Shown: positions 21,570 through 32,930 of the stretch, piece after piece
Layout of the letters: every line of letters starts with the position of its first letter
How positions within the stretch are numbered: the stretch's first letter is position 1
From: Actinernus sp. WN-2022
Lineage: Eukaryota; Cnidaria; Anthozoa; Actiniaria; Actinernidae
Length of the DNA stretch: 64,000 nt
NCBI GenBank assembly: GCA_030867875.1
Contig: JAOWCC010000019.1
Span: forward strand, 33,089,976-33,153,975
Direction: 5' to 3'
Translations under genes and position numbers: made by a program
The notes under the pieces: generated by a model
Databases searched by the model: none
What the model was told of the DNA's origin: nothing
The model's input: the letters and a program-made list of their open reading frames with translations, nothing else

Positions 21570-22575
21570 TCTGCGGTCTCTGTTTTCGAGACCCATATTT
21601 TAAACGTGGTTTTCCGGATTAGAAACTGTTTGAGAACTGAGTAATTTCTAAGCAAGACAATAATTTAACACAAGAGACCGTTTCTTGTTTAACAGCAACT
21701 CTTCAGACTCGTACATTTTACGGGAGAAAATGACTTTTCTGTGCACGTGCTACAATGGACCACAGATTTTTCTGTCTTTTTCTACCACTACAGAAGAGAG
21801 CACTAAAAGTTGCTAAAGATTGTATGGCGTGTACAAACTCCGTTTTGCCATGTATTTTAAGTGCAGCCTTCGCCACAGACCTGTAACGTTAAGAGATTCG
21901 AGAAGCTGCGAGCCGGACCATCCACAGCTCTCTTGTGTAATGTATTCCCGATTCCGGCCGAATAATGTCTTCATTCACACTCTGCCCTCGCCTGCATAGA
22001 CCATATTGATTTAAACGATTCAAAGTGTTCTTTTCTCAAGAACACTCAAAATTGTCGTGTAGTCATAGTTCAAATTACCATCCTCAAAAGTGGCTTTGGG
22101 CTTCCTGTGGCTTCGTCAGTTGTCAAATTGATTTCCCCCGGATTTTGCCTAGTTTACCTCAAATTTTCAGGATGAATATAGCGTTAATTCTAACGTTTAA
22201 ATCTTTAAACTTATGTCAAAATAAACTTTACTTATTATATTTACCAGTTCTATGCATTTTAGAGATGCTTAGTACAGGTCATAGTCGAGTACGTCCTTCA
22301 TGTAGATGAATATTGACAAGGACGTACTCGACTGACCTGTAGCATCTCTAAATAAAATGCCATCGGACGACAGGAAGACAAACCGAACTGGTAAATATAA
22401 TAAGTAAAGTATATTTTGACACAAGTTTAAAGATTTCAACTTTAGAAGTAACGCTATATTCATCCTTAAAATTTGAGGTAAACAAGGCAAAATCCGGAGA
22501 GAAAGCCACAGGAAGCCCAAAACCAATTTTGAGGATGGTAAGTAAGTCGTGCTTCAGCATCCGCCATTTTGTATC
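21570..22575 (-). pseudogene. Integrase-like gene, inverted second copy
   Basis: This is the reverse complement of 13722-14280, diverged, and carries the same decayed N-terminal region. Shared blocks are GGAAAACC.CGTTTAAA, GGTCTATGCAGGCGAGGGCA and ATGGCGGATGCTGAA. It is split by the foldback element at 22075-22535. No catalytic core is present. Confidence 0.5.
22075..22535. mobile_element. Foldback element with ~210-bp imperfect arms
   Basis: The arms 22075-22295 and 22320-22535 are complementary along their length, starting ACCATCCTCAAAA and closing around GGACGTACTCGAC. It is inserted in the integrase pseudogene, whose left copy lacks it, so insertion followed the duplication. Confidence 0.8.
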
Positions 22576-22701
22576 GGTCTTATCAAACGCTAATCACTTA
22601 TCGCTCGGTGATTCCCTTTGTTTTTGCTTCATTAATTTGAATGAGTTTGATAAGTACTATTTACAATACGAGTGGCGATGTTGTACAAACGCTAATTTGT
22701 A

Positions 22702-22962
22702 GTACTCTGTATCATTTGAATACTAATAGGCTAGCTAACTAGAATTTTGTATGGGGTTTAGAGTATCCGTGCCCTACTATATGAATTATTAATGAATATT
22801 ATAAATAGTAAGGGTACTACCCAATCCAGACCCAGCATTCGGGTCACGGATACTCTAAACCCCATACAAAATTCTAGTTAGCTAGCCTATTAGTATTCTG
22901 TATGATACAGAATACTAATGTAAAGCCCTATTAGAATTTTGAAACAAATGATACAGAGTAAC
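22702..22962. mobile_element. Foldback MITE with perfect 54-bp arms
   Basis: 22718-22771 and 22845-22898 are exact reverse complements across a 73-nt loop. An outer inverted pair (GTACTCTGTATCATTTG near 22702, CAAATGATACAGAGTA near 22944) suggests insertion into, or overlap with, a second palindrome. Confidence 0.85.
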
Positions 22963-23211
22963 TTAGCCAAAGAGAATCCTGTATGAACATATACAGGATA
23001 TTAACATGCAAGCGTTAGTACAAGGTCTCACGACCGTACATCTGCTCTGTTATTGCATACACACCATCTCTTCAATGTGGGACCTATTTTTCTGTACGCT
23101 GTGCTCTCTTATTGCATACAGTCTTCGATGTGGGACATGTTTTTGTGAAAATTCATCCCACATCGATAGCAAGGTGAAAGAAATCAAAGCTTAAAATTTT
23201 GGTGCATATCA

Positions 23212-23330
23212 TAAGTACTTTACAATATTCGTGGCAATGTTGTGCCGGATATACAATGGCTCGCCGAAGCAGCTCGCCATTGTATGTCCGATACAACATC
23301 ACCACTCATATTGTAAATATCACTTATAGT
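23212..23330. repeat. Imperfect palindrome, ~50-bp arms
   Basis: AAGTACTTTACAATATTCGT through ATACAATGGC is complementary to GCCATTGTAT through ATTGTAAATATCACTT. One arm recurs at 22655-22692. Confidence 0.7.
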
Positions 23331-23491
23331 ATTGGTAATAACGGAGTAAACTTAATAAAAAAAACTTCCCTCTAGGTTGATAATAGTTTGGAAAAGATCG
23401 AACTCCCCTTTTTCTCTTGCTGCCCCCGTCCTTTCCAATCCCCCTATCATAGAATTCTGGATCCACCCAAGACTGTTGCACAAAGTTTTCA

Positions 23492-23497
23492 TTTATT
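23492..23497 (-). terminator. RPS17 poly(A) signal
   Basis: TTTATT on the plus strand reads AATAAA on the minus strand, 34 bp after the RPS17 stop. Cleavage would fall near 23475. Confidence 0.75.
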
Positions 23498-23530
23498 ACA
23501 TCATTTTTTTCTAAGTACAGGAATGGCTTC

Positions 23531-23608
23531 TTATTGCCTTGGACGGAAGTTCATCTGTGTAGCTGCAATAGGTTGGGTCACCTGAAGGTTGGGAATACTG
23601 CCAAAATC
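23531..23608 (-). CDS. RPS17: RPS17 exon 5 (C-terminus)
   Basis: The acceptor CTTTCTCTTAG is followed by GATTTTGGC. It encodes DFGSIPNLQVTQP and a divergent tail ending FRPRQ, then TAA. Phase 0 start. The DFG..L..LQVTQP block is diagnostic of RPS17. Confidence 0.93.
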   Translation of the reverse strand, partial: DFGSIPNLQVTQPIAATQMNFRPRQ

Positions 23609-23810
23609 CTAAGAGAAAGCAAAAATCATTAGCTCGGGGAATCATAAGGATAAATTTTAACCATAGGCAAATACCGTAAGATTCTGCTTATAAGCCACCT
23701 CCCCAATTACAAGCCCTCCCAGTAGGCCCATCAGTGTGGTAAAAAAATTGCCTGTCCTTAATCTCTTTAAATTGACTGAAAAAAAAAAAAAAGTAATAGC
23801 ATGGTACACG

Positions 23811-23867
23811 GGAAATTGGTGATTAAATTTCCCCTACAGCAGAGGGGAAATTTAATTACTACTTTCC
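23811..23867. repeat. Short palindrome
   Basis: GGGAAATTGGTGATTAAATT and CCCC, a 5-nt loop, then the near complement GGGGAAATTTAATTACTAC. Confidence 0.6.
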
Positions 23868-24178
23868 AGAAATGTCATGCTAACACTCTGTAATACTATT
23901 ATTACCGAGGAACGGAACAAATATTTTGCTCTGCCTAAACTAAGACGTCTCAGCTGAGTTGCTTTGGAAAACTTTGTTATTACATGTATGCTTGATTGAG
24001 CACCATTGACCCTGGCTTCCCCTGGGGCCAAGTATGTTGTTTCTGAGAAGAATAACTCTTAAACTACAATGTAATTATATGGTTCACTAAATATACAAAG
24101 ACGGTTTGTGTGTCCCACATGGAAGAAGCGGGTTTGAGAAATAAAGAAAAGACCTTTCTTGAGCCATAAAATGGCCAT

Positions 24179-24316
24179 CCCTTCATGTAGGACAACACGA
24201 ATTGCTACCAAATTGTATTCTATTGTATTGTGCTGCGTTCTATTGTTGTATTGAATTGTATTGTGTTGTATTCTATTGTATTTTTGGTAAAAATTCATGT
24301 CGTCCTACATAAAGGG
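24179..24316 (+). repeat. LINE 3'-tail unit with inverted ends (copy in RPS17 intron 4)
   Basis: Nearly identical to 7725-7857: CCCTTCATGTAGGACAACAC, a TTGTATTCTATTG-rich core, then GTCGTCCTACATAAAGGG. Confidence 0.65.
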
Positions 24317-24605
24317 ATTGCCCATAAAATACGCAAGGGAACAAAAACTCATGGTTATTATATGTGTACAACTGTAAAGTCAATTTGTTGCAGGTAAATA
24401 TCCACTCTAGATTTTCTGTAATGCCAGAATAAAAACAGAATGACACAAAATAAATTATATGATTAAGCAGCCTGGTAATTATTTGTGATTTTGTAAACGA
24501 GCAAAAGGACTGGGAATGAGTATGTAAATTTAATTGAATTAAAAATAAACCCCACTGCAAGAAAGATCTCATCAAATTAGTTAGTTGACTGAGTTTGGAC
24601 CAATA

Positions 24606-25095
24606 TTAAAGGAGAACTGAACCCTAAAATCAACCGGACAACTACACAAAGATGCATTCAAAATAAATTATTTCTCTGCATTGTGCATCTATGAAGCGAA
24701 AAATGTGAAAATCTCCCCCACAACTTCCACTACATTTATGTACAGATGGCTCAACTCTTGTAATAATGATGTATATATAAATATGATGTCAGGTACGGGG
24801 AATAAATTAGTTTTGCCATGCTGTCCCTGGCAGTGAAAAGCTGGACTAACGGCTCCCTACATTATAACTGCAGTCATTGGGTTTTCTTTGTGTTGGAGGT
24901 GTTTGGTATGTGACGTATGATATGGGGAAATTCACACTGAATTGAGCTGCCACACTATCAGCTGAGAATCTGTTATTTTTCGAACTTGAAAACTGATTTT
25001 CTCTTCATAGACGTGCACCACAGAGGAATAAAATATCAGAAATTATTTCTTTTGAATACATCTTTGTATCATCGGGTTGATTTTAGGGTTCAAGA
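24606..25095. mobile_element. MITE with ~90-bp imperfect TIRs
   Basis: TTAAAGGAGAACTGAACCCT followed by AAAATCAACC, ATGCATTCAAAA and AATTATTTCT is mirrored by 24985-25090 (AATTATTTCTTTTGAATACA ... GGTTGATTTTAGGGTTCA). TTAA at the left end suggests a TTAA-targeting transposase. The right end abuts the next element. Confidence 0.7.
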
Positions 25096-25338
25096 AAGCT
25101 CAGTATGGTCGGGGGAGACAGCCATCCCCCTAGCCTCCTTTGCAGGCGTTCTTTGTGTCGGTCATAAACTCCCTCTCCACTAACGCCTGCTCAACCGAGC
25201 GACACATTCCGTTCCCATTGTCTAGCGAGCCAATAGAATTTGGTTGATTGCCTTGAGGCAACCAATTATTTGAAAGCGATTTCTGTAAACAAGATTTTCC
25301 TACTTGAAGTTTATGTGGAAAGCACTCCTTGAAAAGTA

Positions 25339-26355
25339 GTGGATGGTGATTTTAACTGCTTTATATGCAAAAAGGAAAGTAAGGATTTTTGGGAAGTTGA
25401 TATCGAAGGTCTACTTAGAAGCTCCCTTGATTTTCAGCTTAAATATTTCAGACAGTTCGAACTGCGATATTTGCTACAAGCGGCTGTTGAAGTTTCACAA
25501 ACTTCAGAAGGTTTGGAAACATCTAAACAAGTAATATGAGACGCATTTCAATCAATACGTCGAAGAGATTGAGAAGTTCATAGGAGGTCAGAGAGGTTGT
25601 GAAAGTTGTCATCGTATTGAAGCAAACAAATGCAGCTAAATCCTTTCGTTTTGAAACTGTTAATTATTCTACCATTTGTACTTCTTCTGGCGGTCATTCG
25701 CATAATAATGGCACTGCAATACAGCACTAGCTTTTCCCTTACCAGCACTGGCACTGCCGACGATGGAATATCATGCCTGCACTTCAACTTCAAGCACTCC
25801 AGTTAATAAAATAAAGTTTATTTAAACTGTGTTTCAAGCCCTCAAATCTCTTAAAACACTCGTACTGGAACTTTATCTCTACTCCTATTCATAATTCCTT
25901 CAAGGGTTCAGGAGAGTTGGCGGTAAGAGTATCAGTCGAATATCCATCGAAGGCTTTTAACAAGACTTTGAAGAAAAATAAGAGTAGTCGAATCCCTTGG
26001 AAAAGCACTCTTTCATGGCCCTCCACAAAGAATTGTAAAAGCTGCCTTGAAGTGTACTAAACCTTTGACGAAACTGATCACAGAACATGTTCTTAGTCTT
26101 ATTTCAAGCGAAGTTAGTGGGCTATGTTCACGAAAGAATCCATCACTTTTGCGAAAGACAGGAAAGAATACTGATATTGTTAATTTCAACTTTCAATCAC
26201 TGTGTGAAGAATGGCAGGAGAGGGCACCAACAGCAGGGATATCGTCTAAAGTCTCTAAAGATGCCAAATGGCTACAAAGCGTGGCTTTAGCAGGATCAGT
26301 ACTTTTAAAACAGAGGAATTCCCAAATGAATGCTACAGCTGCCAGATTGGTATAA
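25339..26355 (+). pseudogene. Transposon zinc-finger/transposase remnant
   Basis: The first piece has FNCFICKKESKDFWEVDIEG and then LLRSSLDF. A frameshift leads into SNCDICYKRLLKFHKL, giving CxxC...CxxC. A later piece (26047-26355) has LISSEVSGLCSRKNPSLLRK and SVALAGSVLLKQRN. These look like parts of the uncharacterised transposase-type proteins common in cnidarians. Stops and frameshifts separate the parts, and the end is cut by the 33-bp minisatellite. Confidence 0.5.
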
Positions 26356-26450
26356 TGCTAAAGACAGGAAATCTTGAGTTAAATTTAAAAAAAGTTACAA
26401 TGTACTTATAGACCATTATTTTCTTGGAGGGGGGTGAGAAATATGGCCAT

Positions 26451-26730
26451 GCAAACAATTTTTTGGGATTATACTGCTCCTGTGCAAACAATGTTTTTGG
26501 ATTATACTGCTCCTGTGCAAACAATGTTTTTGGATTATACTGCTCCTGTGCAAACAATGTTTTTGGATTATACTGCTCCTGTGCAAACAATGTTTTTGGA
26601 TTATACTGCTCCTGTGCAAACAATGTTTTTGGATTATACTGCTCCTGTGCAAACAATGTTTTTGGATTATACTGCTCCTGTGCAAACAATGTTTTGGATT
26701 ATACTGCTCCTGTGCAAACAATTTTTTTCC
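26451..26730 (+). repeat. 33-bp minisatellite, about 8 units
   Basis: The unit TTTTTGGATTATACTGCTCC followed by TGTGCAAACAATG repeats almost perfectly. Because 33 is divisible by 3, several frames stay open on both strands (for example an 11-residue FGLYCSCANNV repeat). These are artefacts rather than genes. Confidence 0.9.
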
Positions 26731-26940
26731 ACTTTGCAAGAACCTGTGCAAACAACTTTTTTTCCTCACACAGCCATTCCTTAAAATACATTTTAAAAGT
26801 TTAAGCTAGACAAGCTAATGGACCATTGCATTTAATTTTCGTAATCCCCTCCTGGTTGAGGAGGTGAAATGGCAAATACCCCCAAGATCGTGACAAATTT
26901 CATTGGATTTATTTAAAACTCCTCAGAAAATCCAACCGAA

Positions 26941-27112
26941 ACAAGAGCCCATCTGGGCTTTCACTCGGGCCACATTAGATTGAAGATGAAATACACTTTC
27001 ATTTGAAATCCTCTAATATTAACCAAAGAGAAGAATTATTAGCTGAATTTAGCAGTCTTTAGGAGTGGCCGGTAGGGCGGTGACTTTCATTCTCTGCTCC
27101 CCTAGTATATAT
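26941..27112 (+). repeat. Dispersed ~170-bp repeat (copy 1)
   Basis: AGAGCCCATCTGGGCTTTCA, CTCGGGCCACAT, then ATTTGAAATCCTCT and GACTTTCATTCTCTGCTCCC. A full inverted copy is at 43995-44158 and a partial inverted copy at 42032-42068. Confidence 0.8.
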
Positions 27113-27302
27113 GTAATTTAATAGTTTTCTTTTTCTCGTATGTTGACCTTTTAATTTAAACACTACTTATTCGTTTAACACACTGCATTTGAGCAGGCAT
27201 ATATTCATTGTTTTGAACCTGAGAATTAACCGTACTACCGTACTTCATGGTCACTTTCTTTAGTAGTGGGTTGTCGGTCAGGTGATTGTAAACTCTCATC
27301 AT

Positions 27303-28520
27303 TTAGCACAGAAAATGTATTATAATGAATAGGGATCGGGTTGTCATGTAAGAAATATGGCTCTTGAACAAACTGATAAGCTTCAGTAGGTTGGGTAGTC
27401 TCAGAACATTGTCTTCTTTTTGGTATTCTTGATTTTTTTTTAAGTTTGAAAGTCGGATCTCATGTAGCTTTATTATATCTGCTTTCAACTCGCCATTTTC
27501 AACTTCTAGGTCAATAATATATTCGAGATGACAGCATCTTGATTTCGGTCTTGTATATATTATCTTGCTGTACTAATTTGTCTTCCAAATGACTGAGTTT
27601 GGTTTCTTGATTCGTGTTTTGATGTGACGAGAGTAAGAATTCATTACGCATATCAGTTAGGTCAGCTTCCATGTTACAAATCAAGGTCGTTAAAGCAGCG
27701 AGAGAGTTCTTATTGCGGGCTAACAAATATTTTTATCCTCGTGAAGAATCTAAAGAATTCCGTCTCTTCCGGTTTGAATTTGACTAATGTGTATGTTGTT
27801 TTTGGAGTTTCAAGGATATGTTGATCCAAAACTACAGGCTCTTGGGGTTTTTCATTGACTTGTGAACTTGCAGGCTCTGTAATTTGTCTTGTTTTCTTAG
27901 TATAACATAAAGTGTTGAACATGTTCATGTTATCAAGCATGTCGCGCGTGACCTCTGTTTCTTCGTTCATTAAGTTCTCTACTTTCATCTGTAATCTGGG
28001 AAACTCTATCTTTGCCCATGCCTTCGCACATAACTATTCCTGTTGTTAAGTAGACGTGGATGATTATAAGTAAAATCCTTCGACAGCTTGTACCGTTTCC
28101 GCTAGGTCAATATCCTCGCTGGAACGAAATAACTTGATCTCAATACTCTCTGACCCAACTTACGGTAAATTTAAATCTCTGACAGTTTTTAAGAGACTCA
28201 TAATATTGGTCTTGAAGTGCCTTCACCCAAAATAAGATGTTCTCCTCGGATGTTTTAAATGCAGCACAGCGAGCCGATGGCTTATAGATTCCAATATCTA
28301 TTTCTCCGAATTTTAGCTTTCCGGATCCTGGCTCCTACACTGGCTTCAGGTCGTCGTACGTGTCGTATAATAAAATCACTGGCCATCTGGGTAAAAAACG
28401 CGGTCCTTCGGCTCCGACAATAGCGCCAGTTGAAATATCCTGAGCCTGTTGGAAGGCTTTCGCACGAGTGAAGTTAAATAAAACATTAAACTGGCTTACA
28501 TTTGAGAGATGAGACTCCAA
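27303..28520 (-). pseudogene. Decayed coding region of unknown family
   Basis: Successive minus-strand pieces read like one broken protein. 28520-28335 has FTRAKAFQQAQDISTGAIVG and LPRWPVILLYDTYDDLKP. 28330-28150 has KLKFGEIDIGIYKPSARCAA and LFWVKALQDQYYESLKNC. 27988-27710 is Glu/Lys-rich. 27726-27511 has a heptad-like coiled-coil stretch (TLICNMEADLTDMRNEFLLS). Stops and frameshifts lie between them. I do not recognise the family. It sits inside the long-TIR transposon and is partly covered by the hairpin repeat at 28488. Confidence 0.4.
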
Positions 28521-28752
28521 ATTAGAGAGAAAGTTGCTCGCAGGTCCTCTGCCATCTTGCTTTACTGTATTAAATTATGTAAATAAATTAACCTGGCGAT
28601 TGTTGCGTGATCAGCACAGTGCAATCTGATTGGTGTGAATTTGACCTTTAACGCATGTGCAAAAATTTTGCGACACCCAACAAAAAATAAAAAAATAAAA
28701 AATAACGACTTGCATTTTAAGACTCGGTGCTGCCACAGGCAGCCCGAGTAAT
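28488..28752 (+). repeat. Hairpin-ended dispersed repeat (copy 2)
   Basis: Matches 1136-1384 end to end, with the terminal hairpin at 28722-28749. An A-rich AAATAAAAA expansion lies at 28683-28704. Confidence 0.75.
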
Positions 28753-29356
28753 GAGTATACAAATGGCAGTACTCCAAGAAAACACTAAAATACCCCCATG
28801 AAAATGCTTTTTACTATCCAACCCCCAAGGTTTGCCAGTTTAACAAGACACCCCCAAGGAATTTAGGGTCTTTTAACTTAAGTATCGGTGACACCCAAAG
28901 ATTTCTGATATTCTCAACCAGGGAGAACAAAAATTTAATGCAATGGCCTAATTTTTAAAACAATGTTAATGTTTGGTTGCATGTTGTATAATACGAGGCT
29001 GAATGACAAGTTGCTCACTTATATACATGTACAGTGCATGGAGCTACTCTAGATAAATTTGGGTGCTGCTGGGCCCTTCAATCCCTTCAAATCCTGAAGC
29101 AGACAAGTTATCTACTGCTAGATCAAGCAGGTCATCATCTTATAATATTCCATTCCCTATGAATGGCAATGTAATCATCATCACTGTCAGCAGACTCTTC
29201 AGATCTATCATCTCTTTCATCACATTGTACCTCACAGACATCAGCAAATGTTTGGCAAACAATATTCATAATCCTGTGGGCATGTTTGATTGTCCCATAT
29301 CTCTATATAAATTATCAATAGATAATCATCAATAGAAAACAATTTGTCACAGTTTT

Positions 29357-29875
29357 TCATAACTTGATCAATTTGAAATTCAGAAAAACCAAGCACAAAA
29401 CCACATTCTGCTGTTCATCTGATATTGTTATCATTCTCGTACTAACAGGTGTTGAAGTTTCTTGCTCGTGATTACTGGGAAATTTGGTAAGGTATCCACA
29501 TTCAGAAGCTCCACACATGCATTCTGTTGCACAATTGTCACAACATAAATGTTGTGGCATATGGGTTTGGACCTCTGAAGCCTTGCTCGACAACAACTTT
29601 CTCCACAGCGTTAGTTTTTTAACCAAGCCTCTGGAGTTCCATAAACAACGTCGTGTAACTCCTCTTTTTTTTATGTCACTGAGGCTCACTGAATATATGC
29701 CTAGACATCGAAGACTACTGACCTGGTCTTTCAGGAGACTCACGAGTGGTGATAGACCTATGTGACCACAAACTGCCGAAAAAATTGCATCAAAAATCGG
29801 CGGAAGAGCGAGGTAAATCATAGGTTTTCCAGCTACTGTTGGAAGATTTACAAATACATCTTAGTCGCTTTTGAC
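29357..29875 (-). pseudogene. RecQ-like helicase with internal deletion
   Basis: From about 29875 the minus strand reads DVFVNLPTVAGKPMIYLALP, a degenerate Walker A region (canonical G-x-GKS replaced by AGKP). SPLVSLLKDQVSSLRCLGI (motif Ia) and VSLSDI follow. The frame then jumps straight to a C-terminal zinc-binding block (HLCCDNCATECMCGASECGY) with CC-x2-C-x3-C spacing. Motifs II-VI are absent, so a large in-frame deletion has removed the catalytic core. It lies inside the long-TIR transposon near its right end, reading inward. It is a relic with no likely activity. Confidence 0.7.
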
Positions 29876-30461
29876 TAACTGAATTAAGAATTAAGATCAT
29901 TTATCTTTTGAACTTTGCGTACACTTTCTTGAACGCCTGCTCGAGCTCCGTGCCGCCATCTCGTTCTTTGGCGCGAGTCAGTTAGTCAAGGTGAAGGTCA
30001 ACCTTCCAGATTTTAGAAGGTTAGATCTGAATGGTCAAGCCCTAGGAACGGAATGTGTCGCTCGGTTGAGCAGGCGTTAGTGGGGAGGGAGTTTAGGACC
30101 GACGCAAAGAATGCCTGCAAAGGAGGCTACCATACCCCAGGCCCTACTGAACTCTTATTTGTGTGATTTTCAAAAGCTTCCTATTCAGTTCTTATAAATT
30201 ATACTCGAACATCTTCAAACTCGGTAAATATGACAACTTCAATGTACTGTATCTATCATGTGGTAGAATTTATCCCAAAAAATATTTTGAATTAAATTAG
30301 ATTAAATTTACACTCAATCCCAGTCCTTTATCAGTTTATTCACTGCTCACATTGACCCATCTCGCATAATGAGGGCCTCATTAATTCATGAAGTGTTACA
30401 GAAAGAATAAAGACAAACATGTAGGAGAAACAGGCGATCAATGGACAATACAATTACATAC

Positions 30462-30527
30462 CAAAACTTTCAACATTTCCTTGGTGTCAGGATCAACTTC
30501 GATCAGTTCTTGCTCCAGAGCAGAAAC
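30462..30527 (-). CDS. RPS17: RPS17 exon 4
   Basis: The acceptor TTTTTCAAG precedes GTTTCTGCTC. It encodes VSALEQELIEVDPDTKEMLK and VL, then donor GTATGT. Phase 0 at both ends, 22 codons. Confidence 0.95.
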
Positions 30528-31165
30528 CTTGAAAAATCAAAGAAATGAAACCTCAATCGCTACAGCCTACATAATCAGGGATTTGGTTGGAATTCTATAG
30601 GCCAATCCTTGCTGACGTCATTGTTTACATTTTTGCCTCATTAGTTATAAATTAAACTTCAAGCTACAAACAAACAGACTACATCAGTTGAAAGATTATT
30701 TTTTGCAATTGTATGTTAAATATTTATGGGGAAATTGACTTTTCAAAACTATAAAATGGGTTAGGTGGCAAGAGTTGCTGACAGCCATACATTCTTTGTA
30801 AAATTTGAGATTTTTAAATACTCATTCCCTAAAATGTATTTATCATAATTATCACTCTCAAATTTTCAGTGATTATCAAGTGTGACAATCTCTTTTGATT
30901 TATGGACTCTGTTTGTTTGTATGTACATCGCTTCAAGTTTGAGGAAGAAACGTAAACAAAGATTTGCATGTACTATCTGTCAATGGCCGTTTTGCAGGAT
31001 ATACAAGGTAATCACATGGTTGTACTGGAGGGCAAAAAATATGTTTAGGAAATTATTTCCCCTGATCTTTCCCTATTGGTCAGCTTTTCTGGGTCGCACA
31101 AGTTGATGGTACTTACGAATGGTTCAGTGCAAACTTCTTGCTTGTTCCAATCCTTACAACAACTG

Positions 31166-31578
31166 ACTATACACGACTTTCATAATGGCCGCCTCCTAAT
31201 TTGCATAATTTGGAAGATAAATCTGTAGAGGGAAACCAATGCTACCACATGAAAGATCACATTAAAACTAGTAATAGTTTTGAGTTTTAGAGCAATGTGG
31301 AGAATTGCTGCTGAGCTACGAGCATTTCTAATGCAGAAAAACATGAAAGCGAGGCTATAAAGGCGTCCGTTGTTTTTCTCATACAAATCTCTCTAATTTC
31401 AACTGGCTGTAACTTCATTGCTTTTTAAGCTACAACACTCAACTTTCACAAGTTCACTAATGTCGACATACTCTTTCACATGGCAATGTTCATATTTTCT
31501 ATAAATGTGGATAAACAACCGAAACGGAAAATCACATATGCAAATTAGGAGGCGGCCATTATGAAAGTCGTGTATAGT
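31166..31578. mobile_element. MITE with ~41-bp TIRs
   Basis: ACTATACACGACTTTCATAA then TGGCCGCCTCCTAATTTGCA at the left; the exact complement ends at 31578. Interior non-coding, in RPS17 intron 3. Confidence 0.85.
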
Positions 31579-31979
31579 CTAGTCAGTAAAATAAGTGAGC
31601 ACGTTCACAAACACCGCAATGTGTAAACATGATAGTGGACAACCATTAAAGCCACTACAATCTGACTTCATTTATTTAAATGCTATTATTTTTCACCTCC
31701 AATCGATTGTCAATCTTTCTAAAACTGCATTTTTAATGATTGTTTGCCATCCAGAAAAACCTTTTCCATGGGATCATTTGTTATTGATGTGATACTTGTA
31801 TATCAACACATGACTGTTTCCTGAAAGGCCTCTTGTCCTACATGTACAGGTAACTAGGGTTACACCTACATTTGACATTATACATGTACATCAATAGGAC
31901 AATACATTGTAATTTAGTCGAGCAGGAAAGACAGTAATTCAGCACTTTTCATGAAGACATTGAATTCACCCTTCTCACA

Positions 31980-32065
31980 TAGCGGCCATGTTGGATATAA
32001 ACAATAGATTTTGCATGGCTAGCCTCGCACTGAGCAGATTCAGAACGAGTTTAGCCCGGCTGAAT
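31980..32065 (+). repeat. Dispersed AGCCTCG-type repeat, copy 2
   Basis: CGGCCATGTTGGATATAAAC, then TAGCCTCGCACTGAGCAG and TTCAGAACGAG. Related to 3800-3882 and 61445-61540. Confidence 0.6.
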
Positions 32066-32399
32066 GGCAGGAAACAGAAAGCAATCTGACCAGCATCCTG
32101 GCATTTCGAAAATCTGACATTTTTGCAGAATGATCAGTCATAGCACTGTCCAATAACAATAAGAAATTATTGCATAATGTTGTTTCATGCATGTACAACC
32201 TATCGCTTAATACGACACACAAAAAAACTGGATGCTGGTCTCCACTCCGCAGATATGTCATACCCACTCTCTGGATGAGAGAGCGATATGTCTCAAGTAC
32301 AATGGAAATACTTTAGAACATGCAAGCCTCACTAAATTGCTAGGGTTCTCCTTGACAATAATTATTTATCACAGAATGAGCATGTAATTAACAATGACA

Positions 32400-32930
32400 C
32401 TGTCATTGTGTTATAGAACTTTAGTAGTCTTGAGAAAGCTGTGCCACCTACATGTAGCTCCTTTTGTAATTAGGAAACAGCTAGCAGAAATGTGCCACAG
32501 TCAATACTTTCAAAAGACAGTTGAAGACTTATTTACTTCATTTACATGTAGCTTATGAGTTCTAATCATATATTACAGTGTATGTAGAATATATAAGGAA
32601 ATATATATTTGTAAATATTTATTGTAAATATCGCAACTAGGATACTTTTTATGCCTTTCACATGTATTATTAATTTTTAATCTATTACTTATATAGAGTT
32701 TTTATAAAATTAACTTATTAATAATCATTATATAGTATTTACTGTATTTTATATTTCTGTTATATTGTATATTATTATTATTAGCTTTGAATTTTCAGTT
32801 GTCGAGCAATTTTAACATGAGCCCCTGGCTCGGGTGAATGGGCAACCACTCCCTGTGTAATCGACTTTAAATAAATTATTGTAATTGTAATTATTGTAAT
32901 ATTATTGTAATTATTGTATTATGTTATTAT
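32400..32930 (+). mobile_element. LINE 3' end with tail
   Basis: A degenerate C-terminal peptide (FKRQLKTYLLHLH, then a stop) is followed by about 350 bp of AT-rich 3' UTR with the GGCTCGGGTGAATGGGCAAC block. It ends at AATAAATTATTGTAATTG with an ATTGTA tail. Confidence 0.55.

Larger units (their letters stand above)
25101..30149. mobile_element. ~5-kb DNA transposon with long TIRs and a RecQ-like helicase (Academ-like?)
   Basis: 25131-25219 and 30045-30129 are about 90-bp inverted repeats (TAGCCTCCTTTGCAGGC, TTCTTTG.GTCGGTC, ACTCCCTC.CCACTAACGCC, TGCTCAACCGAGCGACACAT, TCCGTTCC). A weaker match reaches CAGTA at both ends (25101, 30149). Each TIR also has an internal GCAGGCGTT/AACGCCTGC hairpin. 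Inside are a CxxC zinc-finger-like ORF remnant (plus) and a broken RecQ-like helicase (minus). RecQ-type helicases are known from AcademH transposons, so Academ is the leading guess. It lies wholly in RPS17 intron 4 and covers most of it. Confidence 0.7.

Noticed and set aside
26333..26804. Overlapping ORFs of about 117-126 residues on both strands
   Set aside because: They come from the 33-bp minisatellite; the same repeat yields different peptides in each frame.
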